From JAVJUV01 sp040220415 (GTDB lineage: Bacteria; Pseudomonadota; Alphaproteobacteria; Rhodobacterales; Rhodobacteraceae), in the NCBI GenBank assembly GCA_040220415.1, contig JAVJUV010000025.1, positions 3,820 through 67,819 of the forward strand: 64,000 nucleotides of DNA. The letters run 5' to 3'. Position numbers and translations under genes: made by a program. Under the pieces are notes generated by a model. The model had not been told where the DNA came from. It saw only the letters and a list, made by a program, of their open reading frames with translations, and searched no databases. Below are positions 9,271 to 16,771 of the stretch, one piece after another (the first letter of the stretch is position 1; each line of letters begins with the position of its first letter).

Positions 9271-9531
9271 CGGTTCCGATGGGTTTCGACCTGCGCCATG
9301 TGGCCCGGTCCGGTCAATTTCGGGAGGTGCAAGACGGCAATGAAAACCCAACTCCTTGCCAGTTCGCCGCATTCACTGCGGCGCATGTCGACGACGCACT
9401 CCGGGCAATCGGGTCGCCGTGGACTTCGCCAGGGTTCTCGCTCAACTTGAGCGTGATGTCTTTGCAGACGAAGACAGGGAGAACCAAGACCGCGGCGCAA
9501 GACCATCGGCAGGACTAACGGGAGGATAAAC

Positions 9532-10860
9532 ATGACGACGACACATCTCAAACGCTCAAAGAGCGAGGCCGAGAAGAACGAGGACGACGCCAAGGTCCGC
9601 GCCACGGTTGAAGGGATACTTGCAGATATCCAACATCGGGGCGACGCAGCGGTGCGCGACCTGTCCGTAAAATTCGACAAATACGATCCCGCAGCTTTCC
9701 AACTGACCGAATCCGAAATCCAGGCCGCCATGCAGAAGGTCTCGGCGCGTGACATGAAAGACATCCGCTTCGCTCAGCAACAGATACGGAATTTTGCCGA
9801 AGCGCAGCGCGCCTCGATGACCGACATCGAGGTCGAAACGCTGCCAGGTGTAATCCTCGGCCACAGAAACATCCCGGTCCAGTCCGTCGGCTGCTATGTC
9901 CCCGGTGGGAAGTTCCCGATGGTCGCCTCGGCCCACATGTCGGTTCTTACGGCCTCGGTCGCCGGCGTTCCGCGGATCGTCGCCTCGGCGCCCCCGGTGG
10001 GCGGCCAGCCACACCCGGCCATCGTCGCGGCCATGCACCTGGGCGGCGCACATGAAATCCTCTGCCTGGGAGGTATTCAGGCGGTCGGCGCCATGGCGCT
10101 TGGTACCGAAACCATTCGGCCCGTCCACATGCTGGTCGGCCCCGGAAATGCCTTCGTTGCCGAAGCCAAGCGGCAGCTCTTCGGCCGGGTCGGCATCGAC
10201 CTGTTCGCTGGTCCCACCGAAACAATGGTGATCGCGGACGAAACGGTAGACGCCGAACTATGCGCAACCGACCTCCTTGGCCAGGCCGAGCATGGCTACA
10301 ACTCGCCGGCGTGCCTCATCACCAATTCGCGAAGACTCGCCGAAGCGACTATGGCCGAGATCGAACGAATACTCGAGATCCTGCCCACCGCGGAGACCGC
10401 CAGCGTCTCGTGGCGCGACTACGGCGACGTGATCCTCTGCGACACTCACGAGGAAATGCTGCAGGTCGCCAACGACATGGCCTACGAGCATGTGCAGGTC
10501 ATGACCGACCGCGACGACTGGTATCTGGAGAACATGACCGCCTATGGCGCGTTGTTTCTCGGCCCACGCACCAACGTGGCCAACGGCGACAAGGTAATTG
10601 GCACGAACCACACGCTTCCAACGAAAAAGGCGGGCCGCTATACGGGCGGGCTTTGGGTTGGCAAGTTTCTGAAGACGCACAGCTATCAGAAGGTCTTGAC
10701 CGACGAGGCCGCGGCAAGGATCGGGGAATACGGCTCGCGGCTTTGCATTCTTGAAGGCTTTGTCGGCCATGCCGAGCAGTGCAACATCCGCGTCAGACGC
10801 TACGGCGGACGGAACGTGCCCTATGGCGCGGCGGCGATGCCGCAGGAGTCAGCCGAATGA
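9532..10860 (+). CDS. Histidinol-dehydrogenase-family enzyme, resembling sulfopropanediol 3-dehydrogenase (HpsN)
   Basis: The 442-residue protein has the HisD fold: YVPGGKFPMVASAHMSV (about 124-140), VGPGNAFVAEAKRQLFG (about 203-219), then FAGPTETMVIAD. The zinc ligands of histidinol dehydrogenase appear conserved: Gln and His in LLGQAEHGYNSPA, Asp in NGDKVIGTNHTLPT and His in EGFVGHAEQ. It is not in a his operon. The KFPMVASAHMSV wording and the KKAGRYTGG segment resemble the HpsN group, which oxidises 2,3-dihydroxypropane-1-sulfonate to sulfolactate. This subgroup assignment comes from memory of the family, not an alignment. GGGAGG precedes the ATG. It may equally oxidise another primary alcohol through its aldehyde. 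Confidence 0.8.
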   Translation: MTTTHLKRSKSEAEKNEDDAKVRATVEGILADIQHRGDAAVRDLSVKFDKYDPAAFQLTESEIQAAMQKVSARDMKDIRFAQQQIRNFAEAQRASMTDIEVETLPGVILGHRNIPVQSVGCYVPGGKFPMVASAHMSVLTASVAGVPRIVASAPPVGGQPHPAIVAAMHLGGAHEILCLGGIQAVGAMALGTETIRPVHMLVGPGNAFVAEAKRQLFGRVGIDLFAGPTETMVIADETVDAELCATDLLGQAEHGYNSPACLITNSRRLAEATMAEIERILEILPTAETASVSWRDYGDVILCDTHEEMLQVANDMAYEHVQVMTDRDDWYLENMTAYGALFLGPRTNVANGDKVIGTNHTLPTKKAGRYTGGLWVGKFLKTHSYQKVLTDEAAARIGEYGSRLCILEGFVGHAEQCNIRVRRYGGRNVPYGAAAMPQESAE

Positions 10861-11621
10861 CCCTGCCCCGCACCCCCTCGTTCCGCCTGGACGGCAAACG
10901 CGCCTTCGTCGCCGGAGCGTCCTCTGGTATCGGCGAGGCCGCGGCAGTCGCGTTGGCCGAAGCCGGCGCAGAGGTTACGCTCGTCGCGCGTCGGGCCGAC
11001 GAACTTGAACGGCTCGCGGATGAGATGCGGGCCGAAGGATGGACCGCCTCGCCGCTCCCGCTGGACGTCACCGATCTTACGGTTACCGAAGCTTCCATTT
11101 CCGACCACGGTCCGTTCGATGTCCTTGTGAACTCGGCCGGTCTTGCCCGCCACGCCCCCGCGCTGGAGACGACCGAGGAAGACTACGACGCCGCCACCAA
11201 CCTCAACGTCAAGGCGGCCTATTTCTTGACCCGGAACATAGCCAAGGGTCTGGCGGCGGCCGGACGCCCCGGCAGCCTGATCAACATCTCTTCCCAGATG
11301 GCTCATGTCGGCGGAATAGACCGAGCCGTCTATTGCGCAACCAAGCATGCGGTCGAGGGCTTCACCAAATCGATGGCCATTGAGTGGGGACCGAAGCAGA
11401 TTCGCGTCAACACGATCTGCCCCACCTTCATCCGCACACCGCTCGGCGCTCAGACGCTTGCGATCCCCGAACGCCGCCGCTGGATCGAGGAAAAGATCAA
11501 ACTTGGCCGCGTAGGCGAAGTCGAGGACATCATGGGCGCGATCGTTTATCTCGCCTCTGACGCTTCTTCACTTGTGACAGGATCCTCGCTCCTGATCGAC
11601 GGGGGCTGGACAGCCGACTGA
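10857..11621 (+). CDS. Short-chain dehydrogenase/reductase
   Basis: A 254-residue SDR with AGASSGIG (about 19-26), NSAG near 95, catalytic Ser in INISSQMAHVGG, YCATK (YxxxK) near 160 and IRTPLG. The C-terminus reads VTGSSLLIDGGWTAD, as in 3-oxoacyl-ACP reductase-like SDRs. I chose the ATG at 10857 because it overlaps the stop of the HisD-family gene (ATGA); an in-frame start at 10779 would intrude deeply into that gene. A HisD-family enzyme coupled to an SDR recalls the hpsN/hpsO/hpsP arrangement for dihydroxypropanesulfonate. It is the last gene before the bchE promoter. Confidence 0.85.
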   Translation: MTLPRTPSFRLDGKRAFVAGASSGIGEAAAVALAEAGAEVTLVARRADELERLADEMRAEGWTASPLPLDVTDLTVTEASISDHGPFDVLVNSAGLARHAPALETTEEDYDAATNLNVKAAYFLTRNIAKGLAAAGRPGSLINISSQMAHVGGIDRAVYCATKHAVEGFTKSMAIEWGPKQIRVNTICPTFIRTPLGAQTLAIPERRRWIEEKIKLGRVGEVEDIMGAIVYLASDASSLVTGSSLLIDGGWTAD

Positions 11622-11711
11622 TGGCCGGCAAGGTGAGCGGCATCGGCATAGCACCGGGCAAGTGCTGAACCGTCCACGCTAAGCCGAATTTCTCAAGTTG
11701 CGCACCTGGAC

Positions 11712-11725
11712 TTGATCCATGTCAA
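11712..11725. promoter_or_regulatory. FNR/FnrL-type site upstream of bchE
   Basis: TTGATCCATGTCAA matches the FNR half-site pattern TTGAT-N4-ATCAA with one mismatch in the second arm. It lies about 58 bp before the bchE start, where FnrL would activate oxygen-independent bchE and hemN under low oxygen. It overlaps the first PpsR-like box. Confidence 0.65.
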
Positions 11726-11737
11726 ATTAAGTTGACA
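11720..11737. promoter_or_regulatory. PpsR/CrtJ-like box 1
   Basis: TGTCAAATTAAGTTGACA fits the TGT-N12-ACA consensus of the photosynthesis repressor PpsR/CrtJ and has perfect six-base arms (TGTCAA/TTGACA). It shares six bases with the FNR-type site, so repressor and activator could compete. Confidence 0.65.
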
Positions 11738-11744
11738 CACAAAA

Positions 11745-11762
11745 TGTCAGCCTTGATTGACA
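11745..11762. promoter_or_regulatory. PpsR/CrtJ-like box 2
   Basis: TGTCAGCCTTGATTGACA is a second TGT-N12-ACA palindrome (TGTC/GACA arms) only 7 bp after box 1. Pairs of such boxes about 8 bp apart are the classical cooperative binding arrangement of CrtJ/PpsR on bch promoters. Confidence 0.65.
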
Positions 11763-11782
11763 CCATGATCGGGGGAAATGCC

Positions 11783-13402
11783 ATGCGCATTGCATTGATA
11801 CATCCAAACTATCACTCCGGCGGCGCAGAGATCGCCGGCAGCTGGCCTCCGGCATGGGTCGCTTATCTGGCAGGCCACCTGAAGGATGCCGGCTTCGAAG
11901 ACATCCATTTCATCGACGCCATGACCAACGATCTGTCCACCGACGAATTGCGCCACAGGCTGCGGCAGCTGCAACCGGATGTAGTCGGCGTAACCGCCAT
12001 CACCCCCTCGATCTATACCGCGGAGGACGTCCTTAAGATCGCTTCGGAAGAGGTACCCGAAGCGGTCCGGGTTCTGGGCGGCGTCCACGCCACTTTCATG
12101 TACAAGCAGGTTCTGTCCGAAGCGCCCTGGATCGATGTGATCGTCAGAGGCGAAGGCGAAGAGATATTTCGCGAACTCATCCGCACCATCGACGCCGGGC
12201 ACTGGCCGGAAGACAAACGCAGGATCAAGGGGCTGGCCTTTCGTGACGGCGACGAAATCGTTGCCACACCCGCTGCCTCTACCGTGAAGGAGCTTGACGC
12301 AATCAATCCGGACTGGTCGCTTCTGGAATGGTCCAAGTACATCTACGTTCCCCTTGGCGTTCGCGTCGCCATACCGAACATGGCCAGAGGCTGTCCGTTT
12401 ACGTGTTCGTTCTGTTCGCAGTGGAAGTTCTGGCGCGATTATCGCGTCCGCGACCCGAAGAAAGTCGCGGACGAGATCGAGACGCTGGTCAACGAGCACG
12501 ACATAGGGTTCTTCATCCTTGCCGATGAGGAACCGACCATAAACCGCAAGAAATTCATCGCTTTCTGTCAGGAACTGATCGACCGCGGACTGAACGAGAA
12601 GGTGAAATGGGGAATCAATACGCGCGTTACCGACATTTACCGGGACCGCGAGCTGTTGAAGTTCTACCGCAAAGCCGGGCTGGTGCATGTGTCGTTGGGC
12701 ACCGAAGCCGCCGCGCAACTGAAACTCGACCAGTTCAACAAGGAAACCAAGGTCGAGGAGAACAAGGAGGCAATCCGCCTGCTCCGCGAAGCCGACATCT
12801 TTGTGGAAGCCCAATTCATCGTTGGCCTGGACAACGAAACGCCCGAGACACTGGAGGAAACCTTCCAGATGGCGTGGGACTGGCAGCCGGATCTGGCCAA
12901 CTGGGCCATGTATACGCCATGGCCGTTCACCCCGCTTTTTGCCGAAATCAAGGACAAGGTCGAAGTCTTTGATTTCTCGAAGTACAATTTCGTCACTCCG
13001 ATCATGTCGCCCGACGCAATGGACCGTGCGACACTTCTGGACCGGGTCATGCACAACTATCGCCGGTTCTACATGCGCAAGGCCTTGTTCTATTATCCGT
13101 GGCGCGGCACGGGTTTCCGGCGTCGCTATCTGCTCGGGTGCCTGAAAGCCTTCCTCAAGGCCGGCTTCCAGAGGAAATTCTACGACCTTGGCAAGGCCAA
13201 CTACTGGGGGCCCCAATCGAAGAAGGGTGTCAATTTCAATTTCGACCGGACGCGGACAATCGCACCAGCACAGATGGACGACTGGGAAGCCGCTGCGGAT
13301 CGCGCGGCAAGAGCGCGGGCCCGACGCGAGGCGCAAAACGTGAAAGCCTGCGGAGGCGGCGATTTCCAGCTGCCCGCCGAAACGACGATCCCGGGCGAAT
13401 GA
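11783..13402 (+). CDS. bchE: Anaerobic magnesium-protoporphyrin IX monomethyl ester cyclase BchE
   Basis: The 539-residue radical-SAM enzyme has an N-terminal B12-binding-like domain (about 1-135, beginning MRIALIHPNYHSGGAEIAGSW) and a radical-SAM core with the CxxxCxxC cluster motif GCPFTCSFCSQW near residue 205. BchE forms the fifth (E) ring of (bacterio)chlorophyll without O2, taking oxygen from water. I chose the ATG at 11783, preceded by GGGGGA 7 bp upstream; longer frames from 11732 would run through the regulatory palindromes. It leads an operon with bchJ (3 bp gap) and hemN. Its presence implies a phototroph or a recent descendant; no other photosynthesis genes are in the window. Confidence 0.93.
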   Translation: MRIALIHPNYHSGGAEIAGSWPPAWVAYLAGHLKDAGFEDIHFIDAMTNDLSTDELRHRLRQLQPDVVGVTAITPSIYTAEDVLKIASEEVPEAVRVLGGVHATFMYKQVLSEAPWIDVIVRGEGEEIFRELIRTIDAGHWPEDKRRIKGLAFRDGDEIVATPAASTVKELDAINPDWSLLEWSKYIYVPLGVRVAIPNMARGCPFTCSFCSQWKFWRDYRVRDPKKVADEIETLVNEHDIGFFILADEEPTINRKKFIAFCQELIDRGLNEKVKWGINTRVTDIYRDRELLKFYRKAGLVHVSLGTEAAAQLKLDQFNKETKVEENKEAIRLLREADIFVEAQFIVGLDNETPETLEETFQMAWDWQPDLANWAMYTPWPFTPLFAEIKDKVEVFDFSKYNFVTPIMSPDAMDRATLLDRVMHNYRRFYMRKALFYYPWRGTGFRRRYLLGCLKAFLKAGFQRKFYDLGKANYWGPQSKKGVNFNFDRTRTIAPAQMDDWEAAADRAARARARREAQNVKACGGGDFQLPAETTIPGE

Positions 13403-13405
13403 TCG

Positions 13406-14017
13406 GTGGACGGCGCACCCGCCTTCGATACCCCTGCTCTCGTCGGTCCGAACGCGGTCGTCCAACTGGCGAATGCCTTGCAGGACGCATTCGGGCCGAC
13501 AAAAGCCCGCAGCTTTTTCGAACAATTAGGCTACGAGCGGCTTTTCGACGATCCGCCCGAGGCCATGATCGACCAGAACATTGCCGCCTTGCTATTGCGG
13601 GCTCTCTGGGATGCCCTTCCGCTCGAAATGGCATCCAGCATCGCGGGACAGGCAGGGCTCCGAACAGCCGATTACATCTTGGCCCATCGCATACCAAAGG
13701 CCGCCCAGTTCGCTCTGCGGATCGCTCCTCCCCGGATTTCAGCCAATCTTTTGCTGACCGCCATCCGCAAACATGCATGGACGTTCTCCGGTTCCGGTGT
13801 TTGCGAAACCGCCCGAAAACCCGTGCATTTGATCTCGATCAGAGCAAATCCGCTCGCGATGCCCGAGTGTGCCTGGCATGTGGCGGTCTTCGATCGCCTG
13901 TTCAGCACGTTGGTGAGCAGAGCGGCAACAGTACGCCACGTCGCTTGTTGCCGTGACGGCGAAGCAAGCTGCAGATTTGAGATCGAGCTGAGTAAACGGC
14001 AAAGAGAACCGAGATGA
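13406..14017 (+). CDS. bchJ: BchJ-like protein with V4R domain
   Basis: A 203-residue product from a GTG start 3 bp after the bchE stop. The N-terminal GPNAVVQLANALQ and FFEQLGYERLF segments match BchJ, and the C-terminal half (about 135-195, ending VACCRDGEASCRFEI) is a V4R domain with the expected cysteines. BchJ was first linked to reduction of the 4-vinyl (8-vinyl) group; later work suggests it is an accessory factor for tetrapyrrole substrates rather than the reductase. Position between bchE and hemN is consistent. An ATG at 13565 would lose the conserved N-terminal motif, so the GTG is preferred. Confidence 0.85.
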   Translation: MDGAPAFDTPALVGPNAVVQLANALQDAFGPTKARSFFEQLGYERLFDDPPEAMIDQNIAALLLRALWDALPLEMASSIAGQAGLRTADYILAHRIPKAAQFALRIAPPRISANLLLTAIRKHAWTFSGSGVCETARKPVHLISIRANPLAMPECAWHVAVFDRLFSTLVSRAATVRHVACCRDGEASCRFEIELSKRQREPR

Positions 14018-15366
14018 CGTCACAAAGTTTCAACAGCTACGCTACCCAGAACGTTCCCAGATACACCAGCTACCCGACAGCGCCACACTTCTCGCAGGCC
14101 GTCGATTCCGAGGTTTACACGCGCTGGCTTGAAGGTCTTGATCCGGACAAAACGGTATCTCTCTACCTTCATGTCCCATTCTGCCGCCAAATCTGCTGGT
14201 ACTGCGGCTGCAACATGAAACTCGCATCGCGCAAGGCCCCGCTGTCCGAATATGCCGCGACCCTCATGCGCGAGATTTCGCTTGTTTCCGAGCGACTTCC
14301 GGACCGCATGACGATATCTCACCTGCACTGGGGTGGTGGCACACCAACCGTTCTGGACCCTGACGATTTCGAATGCACGATGAGTGTTGTGCGCGCCAAC
14401 TTCGATTTTGCGCATGGCGCGGAACTGGCTGTGGAATGTGATCCGCGAACGCTGAGCCAGGCCATGATCGAGCGGATCGGTCAGCTAGGGTTCACGCGCG
14501 CCAGTTTCGGCGTTCAGGAATTCGATCCAAGGGTCCAGGCCGCGATCAATCGCATCCAGCCACCAGAAATGGTGCAGGTAGCCGTCGACAGACTGCGCGA
14601 TGCCGGGGTCGCAGGCATAAACTTCGATCTCATCTACGGCTTGCCGCATCAGACAACCGAAACCCTGCTTGAAACCATCGATATCTGCGCAGCGATGCGA
14701 CCGGACCGAATTGCGCTTTTTGGCTATGCGCACGTGCCCTGGATGGCAAAGAAGCAACGGATGATCGACGAGGCCGCTCTGCCCCGAAGCGCTGCGCGGC
14801 TCGAACAGGCGACGAGTGCCGCGAAAGCACTGGAGCGCGCGGGATACGTTGCGATCGGCCTGGACCATTTCGCGCTGCCCGAAGACGACATGGCCAAGGC
14901 GGCGGCTCGCGGGACGCTCCGCCGGAACTTCCAGGGCTATACGACCGACAACGCTCAGGCGCTTCTTGGTGTCGGCTCGACGTCGATCAGCCGCACGCCG
15001 GATGGCTTTGCCCAGAACATCTCGGAAACCGGAGCATGGGCGCGGGACGTTGAAAACGGTCGGCTTCCGATTGCCAAAGGCCGGGCTTTTGTCGGTCAGG
15101 ACGCCATGCGCGGCTTTGTCATCGAATCTCTCATGTGCCTCGGCAAGGTCGACCTGCACGAGGTGGCACAACGCTTCGGAGCTCCGCGCCGCTGGTACGC
15201 GGCGTCGGCCGGACTTCTTGCGGATTTCACACGTGAAGGGCTGATCGAATTCTCTGAAGGCAGATTGAAGGTGACCGAGTTGGGCAAACCACTGGTCCGC
15301 ATCGTTGCATCCGCTTTCGACGAGTACCTGTCGTCAAGTCCCGCGCGGCACGCGGTCGCGGTCTGA
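14014..15366 (+). CDS. hemN: Oxygen-independent coproporphyrinogen III oxidase
   Basis: The 450-residue radical-SAM enzyme starts TSQSFNSYATQNVPRYTSYPTA, the diagnostic N-terminus of HemN, and carries the cluster motif HVPFCRQICWYCGCN (near 50-65), WGGGTPT near 108 and a C-terminal HemN domain (about 370-430). It decarboxylates coproporphyrinogen III to protoporphyrinogen IX without O2. It overlaps bchJ by 4 bp (ATGA). Grouping with bchE gives one anaerobically induced tetrapyrrole unit. No canonical FNR site of its own was seen in the overlap, so it probably depends on the bchE promoter. Confidence 0.93.
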   Translation: MTSQSFNSYATQNVPRYTSYPTAPHFSQAVDSEVYTRWLEGLDPDKTVSLYLHVPFCRQICWYCGCNMKLASRKAPLSEYAATLMREISLVSERLPDRMTISHLHWGGGTPTVLDPDDFECTMSVVRANFDFAHGAELAVECDPRTLSQAMIERIGQLGFTRASFGVQEFDPRVQAAINRIQPPEMVQVAVDRLRDAGVAGINFDLIYGLPHQTTETLLETIDICAAMRPDRIALFGYAHVPWMAKKQRMIDEAALPRSAARLEQATSAAKALERAGYVAIGLDHFALPEDDMAKAAARGTLRRNFQGYTTDNAQALLGVGSTSISRTPDGFAQNISETGAWARDVENGRLPIAKGRAFVGQDAMRGFVIESLMCLGKVDLHEVAQRFGAPRRWYAASAGLLADFTREGLIEFSEGRLKVTELGKPLVRIVASAFDEYLSSSPARHAVAV

Positions 15367-15558
15367 CTGGTCGACAGCAGGTGGTCTGCCACTGGGAACG
15401 AGTGCGAAAGTCACTGTGCGGCGTGACTGCGGGGCTGAATATCTGCAGGCCGTCCGGTGGCCGCAATAACTGTCTGATTTGACAATCGCCGGATATTTTC
15501 CTGCCATGCCAAGCTGGAGAAGTCGCCTGTTTCTTGGTCAGACGACCGGGCGACCCCT

Positions 15559-15598
15559 TGTTACAAAACTGTCACATCAATTTTACATAAGCATTACA
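15559..15598 (+). promoter_or_regulatory. Four-unit Pho box upstream of pstS
   Basis: Four heptamers in exact 11-bp phase: TGTTACA (15559), TGTCACA (15570), TTTTACA (15581) and CATTACA (15592). PhoB binds such direct repeats, normally TGTCACA-like with 4-bp AT-rich spacers, replacing the -35 element. The array ends 64 bp before the pstS ATG. The rest of 15367-15662 shows nothing else convincing. Confidence 0.8.
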
Positions 15599-15662
15599 GA
15601 ATCTGATTAGCCACGCTGCTGAGGCCGATCGCTCCGGTCCGAAATGACAATCAGGAGATACC

Positions 15663-16700
15663 ATGTCTATCACCAAGATTTCCGTGTCGGCACTGGCACT
15701 CGTTGCCGTGTCCGCCACCGCCGCAGCCGCGCGTGATGAAATCCGCATCGTCGGATCGTCAACCGTGTTTCCCTACACCCAGGCAGTGGCCGAACAGTTT
15801 GCCAACAACACCGGTGCTCCCTCGCCGATCGTCGAATCCACCGGTACCGGTGGCGGCATGAAGATTTTCTGCGGCGGTATCGGTGAGCAGCACCCCGACA
15901 TTACCGGCGCATCGCGGGCCATGAAGGCTTCGGAATACGAGCTTTGCCAGCAGAACGGCGTCACTGACATCTCCGAAGCTCTGATCGGCTTTGACGGTCT
16001 GTCCATGGCCATATCGCGCAGCAATGACTTCGCGTGGGACCTCACACTCAGCGAAATCTACCTTGCCCTCGGCGCGCAGGTGCCGGTTGACGGCGAATGG
16101 GTCGACAATCCCTACACAACCTGGGACCAGATCAACGCCGACCTGCCTGCAGTGGAAATCCTCGCCTACGGCCCTCCGCCAACCTCGGGCACACGCGACG
16201 CCTTCGTTGAACTTGCCATGTGGGCCGGCTGCGAAGAACTGGATTACGTGAAAGAGGGCGGTTTCGACGGCGACTGGGTAGAAGAGAACTGCTCGCGCAT
16301 GCGGACTGACGGACCCTTCGTAGAGGCCGGTGAAAACGACAACCTGATCGTTCAGCGTCTTGAAGCAGACACCAATGCCATGGGCATCTTCGGCTACTCG
16401 TTCCTCTACGAGAACCTGGACAACCTGAAAGGTGTCATGATCAATGGCGTAGAGCCGTCCACCGACACCATTGCCGACAAATCCTACCCGGTGTCCCGTC
16501 CGCTCTACTTCTACGTCAAGAACGCGCATCGCGGCGTCATCCCGAACCTCAACGAGTTCATCGAAGAGTACATGTCGGATGACGCACTTGAGGCCGACGG
16601 CTACCTGTCCGAGCGAGGACTTGTCGCCCTTGCCGACGATCGCCGCATGGACCTGCAGGATGCCGTGCTGAACGCCAAATCGATGGCCGCTCCGGAATAA
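15663..16700 (+). CDS. pstS: Phosphate ABC transporter periplasmic binding protein PstS
   Basis: The 345-residue protein has a signal peptide ending near AAAARDE and the PstS signatures IVGSSTVFPYTQAVAE, STGTGGGMKIFCGGIGEQHPDITGASR and PTSGTRDAFVE (phosphate-binding loop, near 178-188). It captures inorganic phosphate in the periplasm for PstCAB. It is the first gene of pstSCAB-phoU-phoB and sits directly behind the Pho box; a hairpin follows its stop, consistent with higher expression than the permease genes. Confidence 0.93.
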   Translation: MSITKISVSALALVAVSATAAAARDEIRIVGSSTVFPYTQAVAEQFANNTGAPSPIVESTGTGGGMKIFCGGIGEQHPDITGASRAMKASEYELCQQNGVTDISEALIGFDGLSMAISRSNDFAWDLTLSEIYLALGAQVPVDGEWVDNPYTTWDQINADLPAVEILAYGPPPTSGTRDAFVELAMWAGCEELDYVKEGGFDGDWVEENCSRMRTDGPFVEAGENDNLIVQRLEADTNAMGIFGYSFLYENLDNLKGVMINGVEPSTDTIADKSYPVSRPLYFYVKNAHRGVIPNLNEFIEEYMSDDALEADGYLSERGLVALADDRRMDLQDAVLNAKSMAAPE

Positions 16701-16720
16701 CGTCCACTAGTGGACCTGCG

Positions 16721-16748
16721 GCCCGGGGCGTGTAACAGCGTCCCGGGC
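16721..16748 (+). terminator. Intercistronic hairpin between pstS and pstC
   Basis: GCCCGGG and CCCGGGC arms enclose a 14-nt segment with extra CG/CG pairing, followed by ATTTCTTT. It looks like a leaky terminator or processing stem that limits pstCAB relative to pstS. A perfect 12-bp palindrome, TCCACTAGTGGA, lies just before it. Confidence 0.55.
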
Positions 16749-16771
16749 ATTTCTTTGGAAAGAACAGGCAA

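Noticed and set aside
9271..9531. Possible small gene between the SDR and HisD-family genes
   Set aside because: The short frames here lack SD sequences and recognisable features; only the SD of the next gene is convincing.
11732..11782. Upstream TTG start for bchE adding 17 residues
   Set aside because: The extension runs through the two PpsR-like palindromes and has no SD, while ATG 11783 has GGGGGA correctly placed.
11747..13525. A 592-residue minus-strand frame
   Set aside because: It is antisense to bchE and would also cover its regulatory boxes; no domain is visible.
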